From: Henricia sp. BOLD:AAB3569
Lineage: Eukaryota > Echinodermata > Asteroidea > Spinulosida > Echinasteridae
Assembly (NCBI GenBank): GCA_037783545.1
Contig: JBBELK010000165.1
Coordinates: forward strand, 62,001 to 126,000
Length of the DNA stretch: 64,000 bases
Direction of reading: 5' to 3'
Position 1 is the stretch's first letter; each line of letters starts with the position of its first letter. A model generated the notes under the pieces. That model was not told where the DNA came from and made no database searches. It worked only from the letters and a program-made list of their open reading frames with translations. Both the position numbers and the translations under genes were made by a program. Positions 48,901 to 50,147 of the stretch are shown here, in pieces.

Positions 48901-50147
48901 AGAGAATTTCGTAGGTAATCCTTGCATGTATATTGGGGGTTGTAAAATCCAGTCAAAAAAAGGAAACTTACTCAATAGACTATGTAAGTCTCGCGACAAA
49001 GGTCAAATCTGAGCTTCCGGGCACAACACGACTAAAACGCCTATTCCTATAACACGGGCGAGATTTTGTTTTTTGTATATAAATTTTCTGTCCAATCTTA
49101 AGTATACAACCGACCCGAAAGTGATTCGGGTAACTAAAATGTTTTTTTACAATATATAATACATGCATAATTATCTCTAAAAACGATAAAAATGTATTAA
49201 AATTTCGTGACCTGAATAAATTTCTCTGCTAGCATATTCTTCATCCAATTTGGAATGGATGACCCAAGTGTGGATTCATGTGAAAATGAATGCTTCGAAC
49301 TTGGGCACTCTAAAAAAAGGCCTGCAAGCTCTACTTTTGCGTGAAACGATAAAATCACTGAATTATAAACAGACAGACTTTCCGTTCAACATGTCGAAGC
49401 TAATTCTGTGGTTTTCGGTGCGTTGTTTCACCCCAAATTCCTTCCACAGAATTAGCTTGGACAGAAAGTATTTTCATAATTCAGTCAGATGCGCGTGGCA
49501 ATCAAGCGCAGAGGCTCGGTGTGAATTTGTGTGTGCGAAGAGCACGTTGCACGCCTGATGGATGCGCGCTGTTAGATCTAACAATGCAAAACGCAAAGTT
49601 TCATGCACTGGAAAAAGCTGCGTCCCAGCTATGGCAGACGTGTACAGGGAATGCGTTCTGGGAATGGTCTGTAAAAGACCCGTTGGTCTGGTTGGTAAAT
49701 AGGAAGTGACCAATGTTGCTGACGTTGAAGCCGATGTCTGGGGGTGTAGTGTTTATGGATTTAGGCCAAAACATTTTGCCAAAACTGTTTGTATTTGTTT
49801 AAATTGAGAGAAAAAAAAAACCCAAATCAAGAATTGAACCTCTAGTTTAATGTGCCAGTGAAATTTCTGACCAAGTCTTTGCAATAACAAAAAATCCTGA
49901 GAAATATTATTTTTTTTAATCGACTTTGAGTAAAAGCAATATCCTACCTTTTTATCTGTCTATAGTTCCCTGTGAGCCTGGTTGGTATGACAGTCAGGAC
50001 ATTTGTCAGCCGTGTCCTCATGGCATGTATCAGCCCCAACAGGGGAGTACATTCTGTCTGGCCTGTCCACCAGGAATGACCACCTTCCGCATCGGGGCGA
50101 TCCAAAGGAGTGACTGCATCAGACGCGACCCTGCTGCAGCTAAGTAG
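722..50147 (+). CDS. SVEP1-like: SVEP1-like multidomain extracellular protein, 5'-incomplete, 25 exons
   Basis: Twenty-five GT-AG exons join in one frame without a phase conflict and give 2073 residues before the TAG at 50145-50147. Approximate residues: HYR 1-84, HYR 85-165, sushi 166-229, furin-site region 230-467, GCC2/GCC3 x3 468-629, EGF x21 630-1424, pentraxin/LamG 1425-1633, EGF x2 1634-1713, TSP1 1714-1770, sushi 1771-1838, second furin-site region 1839-2014, GCC2/GCC3 2015-2073. In vertebrate SVEP1, a secreted matrix and cell-adhesion protein, HYR-HYR-sushi is followed by a spacer of about 400 residues, EGF repeats and a pentraxin domain. The furin-site region plus three GCC modules here also total about 400 residues. 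Many EGFs carry the calcium-binding (D/N)-x-(D/N)-E-C start. The vWA domain, earlier sushi modules and signal peptide would lie left of the window. The TSP1 and the repeated C-terminal cassette depart from SVEP1, so orthology is inferred. No confident poly(A) signal was assigned. Confidence 0.88.
1120..1302. mobile_element. Hairpin (foldback) element, family F1, copy 1
   Basis: Ends resemble acaaatattgactgc and its complement. The inner arms at 1170-1197 and 1212-1239 are perfectly complementary over 28 bp around a GC-rich tip. Related copies are at 18544 and 21688. Confidence 0.8.
1303..2609. other. Intron sequence, nothing recognised
   Basis: AT-rich intron with short open frames on both strands. 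None has splice context or a recognisable domain, and no repeat shared with the rest of the window was seen. Confidence 0.5.
2610..2855. mobile_element. TIR element (MITE), family G, copy 1
   Basis: TIRs start gggtctttctataaatta and end with the complement. A possible 4-bp target duplication ATCT lies at 2606-2609 and 2856-2859. The interior has inverted ggtgtcccccgttaca motifs. Other copies are at 5680 and 12864. Confidence 0.85.
3212..3297 (+). CDS. SVEP1-like: Exon b: N-terminal part of HYR domain 2
   Basis: The exon is 86 nt, acceptor ...tttgtttag, donor gtgagt, entering in phase 1 and leaving in phase 0. It encodes [19 protein letters not shown] then TPVFWQM, the first half of a HYR module (CPSDI signature). 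It is too short to stand out as an open frame. It is supported by the HYR motif, both splice sites, and exact phase match to exons a and c. Confidence 0.85.
3298..4640. other. Intron sequence with minor repeats only
   Basis: Holds a short AAT run (3583-3599), an 18-bp direct duplication (agatgctcatggcgcaga, near 3632-3668) and T-rich stretches. No gene or clear element was seen. Confidence 0.5.
4641..4662. promoter_or_regulatory. 22-bp perfect palindrome around an E-box
   Basis: Arms gtgtttatcac and gtgataaacac meet at CACGTG, with a forkhead-like ATAAACA on each side. The symmetry is exact. A regulatory role is only a possibility; it lies in an intron. Confidence 0.35.
4790..5226. mobile_element. 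TIR element carrying a tRNA-like core
   Basis: The left arm (about 4791-4844, with tatagaccgtatcgaat) is an imperfect inverted copy of the right arm (about 5170-5225). The tRNA-like sequence at 5058-5129 lies in its interior. Its right edge is about 25 bp from an exon acceptor. Confidence 0.65.
5058..5129 (+). tRNA. tRNA-Thr(AGU)-like gene or pseudogene
   Basis: It has an A box tagctcagctgg (5065-5076), a B box ggttcaaatcc (5109-5119), a TCGGG/CCTGA T stem, a six-pair acceptor stem and a T5 terminator (5137-5141). The anticodon arm reads tctgc-ctagtga-gtcaga, which has one extra T compared with a normal Thr(AGU) arm. It may be a tRNA pseudogene or a SINE head rather than a working tRNA. Confidence 0.5.
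5253..5409 (+). CDS. SVEP1-like: Exon c: C-terminal part of HYR domain 2
   Basis: The 157-nt exon enters in phase 0 and leaves in phase 1 (donor gtaagc). It encodes the second half of HYR 2, ending [14 protein letters not shown], which matches the usual TCxFTVTV close. The acceptor lies about 20 bp after a TIR element with a tRNA-like core, and the likely branch point (tactgaac, near 5221-5228) falls at that element's edge. Confidence 0.88.
5680..5881. mobile_element. TIR element (MITE), family G, copy 2, right end truncated
   Basis: The left TIR and interior match the copy at 2610 (read in reverse). The right TIR stops at ggacccctaatt and runs into unrelated sequence. Confidence 0.8.
6357..6804. 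mobile_element. TIR element, family H, copy 1
   Basis: Starts atgcatagttccga and ends with the complement tcggaactatgcat. It is about 450 bp, with conserved blocks (gattggtcggcgggttcg; acagttatcttagaacacac) shared with copies at 26613, 33030, 35259 and 50957. Confidence 0.85.
6961..7503. mobile_element. TIR element, family J, copy 1
   Basis: Ends ttaaaggccctgtagatgat and aaatgatccactgggccttt form imperfect TIRs. The interior has a conserved block around gtactatgtggcttgcgtca. Copies are at 20354 and, inverted, 51755. Confidence 0.85.
7754..7945 (+). CDS. SVEP1-like: Exon d: sushi/CCP module
   Basis: The 192-nt exon is phase 1-1 (acceptor ...catgtacag, donor gtaaag). It encodes [16 protein letters not shown], later [20 protein letters not shown] and a final FPDCS. 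CP...P.NG...C..C..C...C...W...P.C is the sushi fold with the extra cysteine pair also seen in the later sushi exon at 42462. In SVEP1 a sushi module follows the two HYR modules, as here. Confidence 0.92.
7946..8832. other. Intron sequence, nothing recognised
   Basis: AT-rich sequence between the sushi exon and the minisatellite. No repeats or coding signs were noticed. Confidence 0.45.
8833..11860. repeat. 36-bp minisatellite, ~3 kb, with 38-bp variant units
   Basis: The unit reads cttatgaactagggtgtg plus attttgcacaaaccataa, repeated about 84 times. Variants include catataac units (+2 bp) and cataaaacataac units. Rare variants (gaaccagagtg; catacctta tgatct) recur at offsets of about 509 and 764 bp, which shows higher-order repeats. 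The 36-bp period is 12 codons, so the minus strand gives long artificial frames broken at the 38-bp units. Confidence 0.97.
11990..12703 (+). CDS. SVEP1-like: Exon e: ~238-residue SVEP1 spacer region with two furin-type sites
   Basis: A single 714-nt exon, phase 1-1 (acceptor ...actttcaag, donor gtatgt). No named domain is recognised, but its place between sushi and GCC modules matches the unnamed spacer in SVEP1. It has a cysteine-bearing N-terminal part (QIC-x6-C-x8-C). Two proprotein-convertase-type sites follow: RRKR before SS (12181-12192) and GRRKR before D (12430-12444), 84 residues apart. After these come a hydrophobic strand ([12 protein letters not shown]) and a probable helix. The segment between the sites is polar and basic. 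The same region recurs, shorter, in the exons at 45053, 46135 and 48474. Confidence 0.9.
12837..13186. mobile_element. TIR element with a nested family G MITE
   Basis: Outer ends ggggtcgatttcac and gtgaaatcgaccccc are complementary. The MITE at 12864-13092 lies inside, so the outer element is older. Confidence 0.75.
12864..13092. mobile_element. TIR element (MITE), family G, copy 3
   Basis: Matches the family G copies: aaattaggggtccaatg at the left, then ggtgtcccccgttaca, and ggacccctaatttatagaaa at the right. Confidence 0.85.
13612..13773 (+). CDS. SVEP1-like: Exon f: GCC2/GCC3 module 1
   Basis: The 162-nt exon is phase 1-1 (acceptor ...tttattag, donor gtaagt). It encodes [42 protein letters not shown] and DC, the small cysteine-rich GCC2/GCC3 (ephrin-receptor-like) pattern. 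Three exons in a row have exactly this length, which suggests tandem exon duplication. Confidence 0.92.
14266..14672. mobile_element. Element R, rearranged copy
   Basis: Contains the core ttgggttctgttccttacga through tgcactgccaagtttcctga shared with copies at 22888 and 47544. Its right end is an inverted version of the left end of those copies (cagagtggaaattccctgag). Confidence 0.7.
14815..15060. repeat. Possible TIR element remnant
   Basis: Ends with ttggtgaaataggcccc, the terminal signature seen in many elements here, preceded by ccatcgcagc-type short repeats. The left end is not clear. Confidence 0.4.
15295..15456 (+). CDS. SVEP1-like: Exon g: GCC2/GCC3 module 2
   Basis: The 162-nt exon is phase 1-1 (acceptor ...gttttTAG, donor gtgggt). 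It encodes [37 protein letters not shown] and ending GASDVTACI. Cysteine spacing and length match the modules on either side. Confidence 0.92.
   Translation, partial: VFAQLVSSLTPDLSHAPIARQKHTKCLKGHCLATHVPMVSQRLALVLRMSQHA
15842..15967. repeat. C/T mirror tract, 126 bp, next to an acceptor
   Basis: Nearly pure ccccccct repeats with a few A near the end. The opposite strand is G-rich and could form G-quadruplexes. It ends 46 bp before the exon at 16014. Confidence 0.95.
16014..16175 (+). CDS. SVEP1-like: Exon h: GCC2/GCC3 module 3
   Basis: The 162-nt exon is phase 1-1 (acceptor ...gatttcag, donor gtgagt). It encodes [36 protein letters not shown] and ending DSSMCQ. Its acceptor lies 46 bp after a 126-bp C/T tract, which serves as an over-long polypyrimidine run. 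The last cysteine of this module may also serve as the first cysteine of the next EGF. Confidence 0.92.
16213..16441. mobile_element. TIR element (MITE), family L, copy 1
   Basis: Starts ttgtcaacattttcactg and ends with the complement. Interior aaaatgttgacatttcatg and agtagtattttgg match the copies at 22797 and 48188. It begins about 38 bp after a splice donor. Confidence 0.8.
17110..17400. repeat. Interspersed repeat, family M, copy 1
   Basis: Contains ttgcaatccccaatttggat and ctcaacacccgtgggg, shared with copies at 20890 and, inverted and interrupted, 44120-44940. Confidence 0.7.
17481..17770. mobile_element. TIR element, family K, copy 1
   Basis: Short ends agcgtt and aacgct flank gggccagttggaaagcctcc and gacgggccagtgaagactta. 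Copies are at 22042 and 38378. Confidence 0.8.
17928..18119 (+). CDS. SVEP1-like: Exon i: EGF 1 and most of EGF 2
   Basis: The 192-nt exon is phase 1-1 (acceptor ...tctgttcag, donor gtagtg). EGF 1 starts abruptly at TSCLNDGTC and continues [14 protein letters not shown], so it shows cysteines 2-6 only. The splice to exon h gives C-Q-T-T-S-C, normal C1-C2 spacing. EGF 2 begins DVVDC with SCLNGAAC and [10 protein letters not shown]; its last cysteine comes from the next exon. No extra exon was found that could supply a separate C1. Confidence 0.9.
18544..18716. mobile_element. Hairpin element, family F1, copy 2
   Basis: Ends acaaatattgactgct and its complement. The arms (about 47 bp) pair with only a few mismatches, but their sequence differs from copies 1 and 3. 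Confidence 0.85.
18718..18790. mobile_element. Hairpin element, family F1, half copy
   Basis: Directly after copy 2, acaaatattaactgct starts a second element that reads gtgatcttaagacggtag and then stops. Only one half is present. Confidence 0.6.
18939..19362. mobile_element. TIR element, family N, copy 1
   Basis: Ends ttgattgctttccggtga and tcatcgaaagcaatcaa are complementary. The interior (catccaccattttggt; gttgttgcgccatggctg) matches the copy at 39510. Confidence 0.8.
19641..20330 (+). CDS. SVEP1-like: Exon j: end of EGF 2, EGFs 3-7, most of EGF 8
   Basis: A 690-nt exon, phase 1-1 (acceptor ...gactttctag, donor gtaatc). It carries six EGF starts: DYC, NEC, NEC, DLC, APC and DEC. DVNEC, NINEC and NIDEC fit calcium-binding EGF, with CxDxxxxYxCxC-type hydroxylation sites. 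CENGGTC, CRHNGTC, CAHGATC and CSNGGTC fit the O-fucosylation consensus C2-x4-(S/T)-C3. Fusion of several EGFs in one exon suggests intron loss or unequal duplication. A TIR element begins about 24 bp after the donor. Confidence 0.95.
20354..20885. mobile_element. TIR element, family J, copy 2
   Basis: Ends ttaaaggccctgtagatgat and tgatacactgggccttt; interior as in the copy at 6961. It starts 24 bp after the donor of the six-EGF exon. Confidence 0.85.
20890..21330. repeat. Interspersed repeat, family M, copy 2
   Basis: Starts ggcttgttcaaatttttcca and contains tttgcaatctccaatttgga, as in the copies at 17110 and 44120-44940. Confidence 0.65.
21688..21862. mobile_element. Hairpin element, family F1, copy 3
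   Basis: Ends acaaatattgactgct and its complement. Arms 21718-21770 and 21784-21840 pair nearly perfectly. The arm sequence is unlike copies 1 and 2 except for a shared cctcggtga-type block. Confidence 0.85.
22042..22351. mobile_element. TIR element, family K, copy 2
   Basis: Matches the copy at 17481 over almost its full length, including ttggaaagcctccccaaatg and the aacgct end. Confidence 0.8.
22561..22791 (+). CDS. SVEP1-like: Exon k: end of EGF 8, EGF 9, most of EGF 10
   Basis: The 231-nt exon is phase 1-1 (acceptor ...ctctaattag, donor gtaagg). It starts GPLCEG (the final cysteine of EGF 8), then [14 protein letters not shown] ... [14 protein letters not shown] and [15 protein letters not shown] ... 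FCICTDGFI. These EGFs lack the N-x-E-C calcium signature. A MITE begins within about 10 bp of the donor, leaving the consensus gtaagg intact. Confidence 0.93.
22797..23622. mobile_element. Family L MITE split by element R
   Basis: The left part (ttgtcaacattttcatag) begins about 6 bp after an EGF exon donor. The right part ends aaaatgttgacaactttgg. Element R (22888-23481) separates them. Confidence 0.8.
22888..23481. mobile_element. Element R, intact copy with 9-bp target duplication
   Basis: Ends catcctgaga and agaggatg. The 9-bp direct repeat catttgttg flanks it at 22879-22887 and 23482-23490. At 594 bp it has no coding capacity, and the 8-9 bp duplication suggests a hAT- or Mutator-type transposase acting in trans. 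Confidence 0.8.
23813..23928. repeat. Short GC-rich inverted repeat
   Basis: ttttgtccgggcg at the left and cgcccggacaaaa at the right flank a second ccggacacaaa copy. Probably a small MITE. Confidence 0.5.
24210..24300. repeat. Imperfect palindrome of tacatgtgcgcgtac type
   Basis: gttgtacatgtgcgcgtacg is mirrored by tacgcgcacatgtac around gtacatagtatgtgtac. Likely a small foldback; no other copy was seen. Confidence 0.45.
24497..24803. repeat. Duplicated intron segment with a partial Sleeping Beauty-like end
   Basis: Matches 30495-31203 (skipping the insertion there): catagcttgtacacct, cttctgacttcaactgta, then gtttcatttggaggggcaca through tgttatgtttttgacactcc. It is the upstream flank of a copied EGF exon. 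Confidence 0.85.
24804..24877 (+). pseudogene. Truncated copy of the EGF 21 exon
   Basis: After an intact acceptor (gacactccag) it reads [16 protein letters not shown] then RNGAEC, nearly the same as the exon at 31204. Similarity stops after about 74 bp and the frame runs to TAG at 24904-24906 with no donor. It enters in phase 2 where the surrounding exons need phase 1, so use would break the reading frame. Confidence 0.85.
25490..25625 (+). mobile_element. tRNA-derived SINE, subfamily D
   Basis: Head tggctagagcaattgact and a B-box-like gagttcaagtccc are followed by cttgggcaaggcact, a body motif also present in the other SINEs. Only about 135 bp is clear. Confidence 0.6.
25675..26543 (+). 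CDS. SVEP1-like: Exon l: end of EGF 10, EGFs 11-17, start of EGF 18
   Basis: The longest exon, 869 nt (acceptor ...tttctccag, donor gtaaac), enters in phase 1 and leaves in phase 0 after ATCVDQ. It shows EGF starts DDC, NEC, KDDC, NEC, DDC, NEC, GYC and DDC in a row. Most have the calcium-binding D/N-x-D/N-E/D-C lead and the YxCxC core (for example [15 protein letters not shown]). The EGF at KDDC has a short C1-C2 gap and CVKGNC. The open frame continues past the donor into intronic repeat, which is not coding. Confidence 0.96.
26613..27042. mobile_element. TIR element, family H, copy 2
   Basis: Starts atgcatagttccgagatt and ends ggtcggaactatgcat, with the same interior as the copies at 6357 and 33030. 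The open frame of the EGF exon runs by chance into its left half. Confidence 0.85.
27055..27250. repeat. Interspersed repeat, family T, copy 1
   Basis: tttaatcaaaatttgaa, tcattgtgcatgaccgcat and ctctcagattggctgc are shared with 38312-38790. Confidence 0.65.
27352..27455. mobile_element. Hairpin element, F1-related
   Basis: An imperfect inverted repeat around the tip cgaggcgaagcctcg, ending attatttgttttatata like the F1 copies. The left end is less clear. Confidence 0.5.
27456..28056. other. Intron sequence, nothing recognised
   Basis: Unique-looking intron leading to the acceptor of the exon at 28057, CpG-richer around 27540-27720. No element boundaries were seen. Confidence 0.4.
28057..28204 (+). 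CDS. SVEP1-like: Exon m: end of EGF 18 and most of EGF 19
   Basis: The 148-nt exon enters in phase 0 and leaves in phase 1 (acceptor ...tatcctgcag, donor gtatca). It reads [17 protein letters not shown], completing EGF 18, then [14 protein letters not shown] ... HHCTCLR. The phase-0 entry fits only exon l, which shows that the split inside EGF 18 is real. Confidence 0.9.
28625..28932 (-). mobile_element. tRNA-derived SINE, subfamily B, minus strand
   Basis: Reverse complement of the copy at 40577: atacataggtgggtggtgcc, then cttccaaaggatggagcaag and the tRNA-like head ending at ggccagggtacc. The head lies about 40 bp before an exon acceptor. Confidence 0.85.
28975..29095 (+). CDS. SVEP1-like: Exon n: end of EGF 19 and most of EGF 20
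   Basis: The 121-nt exon enters in phase 1 and leaves in phase 2 (acceptor ...tatcttgag, donor gtaagt). It encodes [14 protein letters not shown], then [11 protein letters not shown] and [10 protein letters not shown]. The acceptor was chosen because only this AG restores the GFIG motif in frame. A minus-strand SINE ends about 40 bp upstream and forms part of the acceptor region. Confidence 0.85.
29653..30164. mobile_element. TIR element with ggggcggtattcaatt ends
   Basis: The left end ggggcggtattcaattcaat and right end attgaa/ttaaataccgcccc are complementary. The interior has many aagtatttact/actaagtaaaa motifs in both directions. Confidence 0.8.
30365..31012. mobile_element. Sleeping Beauty-like TIR element, interrupted
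   Basis: Left end tacagttgtagtcagaagtt and right end taaacttctgacttcaac are complementary, with TA at both edges. A second element (30575-30985) is inserted near its right end. A complete copy is at 39074. Confidence 0.85.
30575..30985. mobile_element. Nested TIR element (gggtctgtccacag)
   Basis: TIRs gggtctgtccacagtaatgg and its near complement. It splits the Sleeping Beauty-like element and is absent from the duplicated segment at 24497, so it is younger than that duplication. Inner arms around cctattacgtatgtaac are also inverted. Confidence 0.85.
31204..31337 (+). CDS. SVEP1-like: Exon o: end of EGF 20 and EGF 21
   Basis: The 134-nt exon enters in phase 2 and leaves in phase 1 (acceptor ...gacactccag, donor gtacag). 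It encodes [16 protein letters not shown], then [19 protein letters not shown] and FIGLQCGE, a full calcium-binding EGF and the last before the pentraxin domain. A truncated copy of this exon and its upstream intron lies at 24497-24877. Confidence 0.92.
31462..31790. mobile_element. Interspersed element, family P, copy 1
   Basis: Begins with an AAT run, then tgaatgccgcaatggggcga, and inverted gggcgacaccgaaatgtcgc motifs. Copies are at 42745 (inverted) and 50262. Confidence 0.8.
31790..32085 (-). mobile_element. tRNA-derived SINE-like element, minus strand
   Basis: attagatttgtatagcgcac, accctgcagggtgct, then agtgccttgcccaggaacac and ccactagaccacacgcgctc, a degenerate tRNA head read backwards. 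The first part recurs at 50608-50680. Confidence 0.65.
32194..32425 (+). CDS. SVEP1-like: Exon p: pentraxin/LamG-like domain, part 1
   Basis: The 232-nt exon enters in phase 1 and leaves in phase 2 (acceptor ...tatccttcag, donor gtaagt). It reads [49 protein letters not shown] and ALDIVIKG. The (P)[12 protein letters not shown] and SYST strands are the start of a pentraxin/concanavalin-like jelly roll. In SVEP1 a pentraxin domain follows the EGF block, as here. Confidence 0.9.
32585..32745 (-). mobile_element. tRNA-derived SINE fragment, minus strand
   Basis: gagtgccttgctcaagggca and a terminal ctagactgctcggccat fit a SINE head in reverse orientation. Confidence 0.6.
33030..33455. mobile_element. 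TIR element, family H, copy 3
   Basis: Nearly the same as the copy at 26613, with ends atgcatagttccgag and tcggaactatgcat. A short stretch before the right end is deleted. Confidence 0.85.
33552..33742 (+). CDS. SVEP1-like: Exon q: pentraxin/LamG-like domain, part 2
   Basis: The 191-nt exon enters in phase 2 and leaves in phase 1 (acceptor ...tttttcctag, donor gtgagt). It encodes [20 protein letters not shown], then [17 protein letters not shown] and [13 protein letters not shown]. [12 protein letters not shown] and KIYQDG are the hallmark of pentraxin and laminin-G domains. Confidence 0.92.
33851..34290. mobile_element. Foldback element, family F2, copy 1
   Basis: Arms taggggtcctgggcactgat and its exact complement at 33945-33970 sit inside ttggccaatcttaaac inverted repeats (total 33851-34018). 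A non-palindromic tail with cgtttgttttgccat- and gaacgcg-type blocks continues to about 34290. Confidence 0.75.
34320..34900. mobile_element. Foldback element, family F2, copy 2
   Basis: Its central part (gagtgacgcaaaaacaccat) and the flank around cgagatgtttttgttcg are an inverted copy of 45238-45640. Confidence 0.7.
34966..35033. repeat. G-rich tract, possible G-quadruplex
   Basis: Runs of three to nine G separated by tgtgc or cgc (ggggcgcggggcgggtgtgc twice). It contains several potential four-run G-quadruplex sets on the plus strand. Confidence 0.8.
35259..35486. mobile_element. TIR element, family H, truncated inverted copy
   Basis: Reverse of the left half of the copy at 33030, ending ctcggaactatgcat. 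The other half is missing. Confidence 0.8.
35540..35820. repeat. Interspersed repeat, family Q, inverted copy
   Basis: gcagaaaacctgaaaaaaat, gtgtgcagacaacttta and agttggcaatg match the reverse of 40056-40310. It lies just before the last pentraxin exon. Confidence 0.7.
35854..36057 (+). CDS. SVEP1-like: Exon r: pentraxin/LamG-like domain, part 3
   Basis: The 204-nt exon is phase 1-1 (acceptor ...gttacaatag, donor gtaagt). It encodes [16 protein letters not shown], the closing strand of the pentraxin fold (GxLSxxxLWDxVL), then HAETCSST and TPSECD. The two late cysteines probably pair in this tail. Confidence 0.9.
36130..36605. mobile_element. Foldback element, family F2, one-armed copy
   Basis: Only one arm of the hairpin (ccaggcccctagctggtttt) is present, followed by the tail blocks seen at 33851-34290, ending ggccaatagggatgtgtaaac. 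Confidence 0.7.
36606..37359. other. Intron sequence, nothing recognised
   Basis: AT-rich sequence with no matching repeat elsewhere in the window and no open frame with a domain. Confidence 0.4.
37360..38000 (-). pseudogene. 5'-truncated LINE: reverse transcriptase C-terminal fragment
   Basis: The minus strand reads [20 protein letters not shown], then [36 protein letters not shown] and [13 protein letters not shown]. In another frame it gives [19 protein letters not shown] before a TGA at 37440-37438. This is the standard end of CR1/Jockey-type LINE reverse transcriptases. At least two frameshifts make it inactive. The truncated 5' end lies at two 22-bp direct repeats (37999-38042) beside an EGF exon acceptor. 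Confidence 0.85.
38057..38296 (+). CDS. SVEP1-like: Exon s: EGF 22 and EGF 23
   Basis: The 240-nt exon is phase 1-1 (acceptor ...tcttttcag, donor gtaaat). It encodes [15 protein letters not shown] ... [15 protein letters not shown] and [18 protein letters not shown] ... [14 protein letters not shown], two complete EGFs of the calcium-binding type. The acceptor tract is made of two exact 22-bp repeats next to a truncated LINE. Confidence 0.94.
38312..38790. repeat. Interspersed repeat, family T, split by a family K element
   Basis: tttaatcaaaatttgaa and ctctcagattgactgc match 27055-27250. The family K element at 38378-38638 interrupts it. Confidence 0.7.
38378..38638. mobile_element. TIR element, family K, copy 3 (nested)
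   Basis: agcgttcgaattagcact at the left and aaaacgct at the right, with gggccagttggaaagcctcc inside. A central part present in the other copies is shortened. Confidence 0.8.
39074..39310. mobile_element. Sleeping Beauty-like MITE, complete
   Basis: Both ends read tacagttgaagtcagaag or its complement, with TA at each edge, and the element is 237 bp. The fish Sleeping Beauty/Tc1 inverted repeat begins cagttgaagtcggaagttta, so 18 of the first 20 bases or so agree. No transposase is present. Confidence 0.88.
39510..39902. mobile_element. TIR element, family N, copy 2
   Basis: Ends ttgattgctttccggtga and cagaaagcaatcaat; the interior matches the copy at 18939. Confidence 0.8.
40056..40310. repeat. 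Interspersed repeat, family Q, direct copy
   Basis: agtgttgatagtaatggtaa, gttgtctgcagacaact and caggttttctgaagtatta match the inverted copy at 35540. The first block also occurs near 52590. Confidence 0.7.
40340..40510 (+). CDS. SVEP1-like: Exon t: thrombospondin type-1 repeat
   Basis: The 171-nt exon is phase 1-1 (acceptor ...gtttaatag, donor gtgagt). It reads [30 protein letters not shown], then LCNTEPCP. The WSxWSxWxxC tryptophan ladder, arginine ladder and six cysteines define a TSP1 repeat, with possible C-mannosylation at WxxW. A TSP1 is not part of the SVEP1 order known to me. Confidence 0.95.
40577..40880 (+). mobile_element. tRNA-derived SINE, subfamily B
   Basis: The head ggggtaccgtggctgagtgg and a B-box-like gcgggttcaatatcc are followed by the shared body, then cacccacctatgtatctcga. 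It is the direct counterpart of the minus-strand copy at 28625. Confidence 0.85.
41188..41889. mobile_element. Long-TIR (Mutator-like) element with 9-bp target duplication
   Basis: TIRs of about 140 bp (with ggccattcccggtagtgcgc in each arm) flank a 420-bp AT-rich centre with inverted gcaaatatttgc and catttgttt motifs. The direct repeat attagtcct lies at 41179-41187 and 41890-41898. Long TIRs plus a 9-bp duplication are typical of Mutator-like elements. No transposase is present. Confidence 0.8.
41900..42461. other. Intron sequence, nothing recognised
   Basis: CpG-containing intron (for example gcgcgttacacgcacaacgc) before the second sushi exon. No element limits were found. Confidence 0.4.
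42462..42665 (+). CDS. SVEP1-like: Exon u: C-terminal sushi-like module
   Basis: The 204-nt exon is phase 1-1 (acceptor ...atccaacag, donor gttggt). It encodes [40 protein letters not shown] and FPKC. Six cysteines in the same order as the sushi exon at 7754, the PxNG motif and a single tryptophan support a divergent sushi module. It lacks the usual final W.G..P.C spacing because of a longer last loop. Confidence 0.85.
42745..43062. mobile_element. Interspersed element, family P, inverted copy
   Basis: Reverse of the copies at 31462 and 50262: gggcgacattttggtgtcgc and aatgtcgccccattgcggca. It abuts the AAT tail of a minus-strand SINE. Confidence 0.8.
43063..43438 (-). mobile_element. tRNA-derived SINE, subfamily A, minus strand
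   Basis: Full-length reverse complement of the copy at 211-577, including A box, B box, body and AAT tail (here TTA repeats at 43070-43091). Confidence 0.88.
44120..44940. repeat. Family M repeat split by a TIR element
   Basis: 44120-44215 (catttttcccatgggtgttg) and 44703-44940 (tccaaattggagattgcaa) are the two parts of an inverted family M copy. The element at 44216-44702 lies between them. Confidence 0.7.
44216..44702. mobile_element. Nested TIR element with ggggcccaatttcataaa ends
   Basis: The left end gggcccaatttcataaaaca and right end gttttatgaaattggcccc are complementary. Interior tgcttaatcaaa and gattaagc motifs resemble the elements at 60450 and 63836. Confidence 0.8.
45053..45234 (+). 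CDS. SVEP1-like: Exon v: second furin-site region, part 1
   Basis: The 182-nt exon enters in phase 1 and leaves in phase 0 (acceptor ...cattttcag, donor gtaatt). It encodes [36 protein letters not shown]. With the next exon the cysteine pattern KC-x5-C-x8-C parallels QIC-x6-C-x8-C in the exon at 11990. A repeat begins about 4 bp after the donor. Confidence 0.85.
45238..45640. mobile_element. Foldback-type element, family F2, copy 3
   Basis: Reads as the inverse of 34320-34900: acgtacaacacgcctgcatt, gtgagttttaccgatttata, gtttaaaccagctaggg. It starts about 4 bp after the donor of the exon at 45053. Confidence 0.75.
46135..46270 (+). CDS. SVEP1-like: Exon w: second furin-site region, part 2 (seven-arginine site)
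   Basis: The 136-nt exon enters in phase 0 and leaves in phase 1 (acceptor ...tttgtgacag, donor gtaaga). It encodes [11 protein letters not shown], then seven arginines (46168-46188) before [14 protein letters not shown]. The run is a strong proprotein-convertase site, followed by a beta strand as in the exon at 11990. The exon has no long open frame of its own and rests on phase, splice sites and this alignment. Confidence 0.8.
46379..47452. mobile_element. 1.07-kb TIR element with doubled end motifs
   Basis: Ends ggggccgatttcacaaa and its complement. A second inner pair (gatcgatttcacaaaaccc near 46476; agttttgtgaaatcag near 47362) repeats the motif. The interior contains unrelated sequence with no recognisable protein. 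Confidence 0.8.
47544..48135. mobile_element. Element R, intact copy with 8-bp target duplication
   Basis: Ends catcctgag and agaggatg. agtaacat is duplicated at 47536-47543 and 48136-48143. It is nearly identical to the copy at 22888, so both are fairly recent. Confidence 0.88.
48188..48389. mobile_element. TIR element (MITE), family L, complete copy
   Basis: Ends ggggccgtccaaagttgtca and ttggacggccc are complementary. The interior aaaatgttgacatttcacg matches the copy at 16213. Confidence 0.85.
48474..48683 (+). CDS. SVEP1-like: Exon x: second furin-site region, part 3
   Basis: The 210-nt exon is phase 1-1 (donor gttagt). It encodes [31 protein letters not shown], ending [10 protein letters not shown]. 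It matches the helix and strand at the end of the exon at 11990. The acceptor (aaaacaag, at 48473) is weak, but it is the only nearby AG giving phase 1; the AG at 48484 would break the frame. The 5' edge is therefore less certain than the 3' edge. Confidence 0.75.
48684..49965. other. Last intron: mostly unassigned
   Basis: 48710-48835 resembles 18850-18940 (cttcaaaagcggg; cacgctccc-caatt). 49350-49490 holds a small inverted repeat around agctaattctgtgg. Nothing else was recognised. Confidence 0.45.
49966..50147 (+). CDS. SVEP1-like: Exon y: terminal GCC2/GCC3 module and stop
   Basis: The last exon enters in phase 1 (acceptor ...gtctatag). It encodes [43 protein letters not shown], then RRDPAAAK and TAG. 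This is a complete fourth GCC2/GCC3 module with a short basic tail. There is no transmembrane segment or GPI-type tail, so the protein should be secreted. Confidence 0.9.
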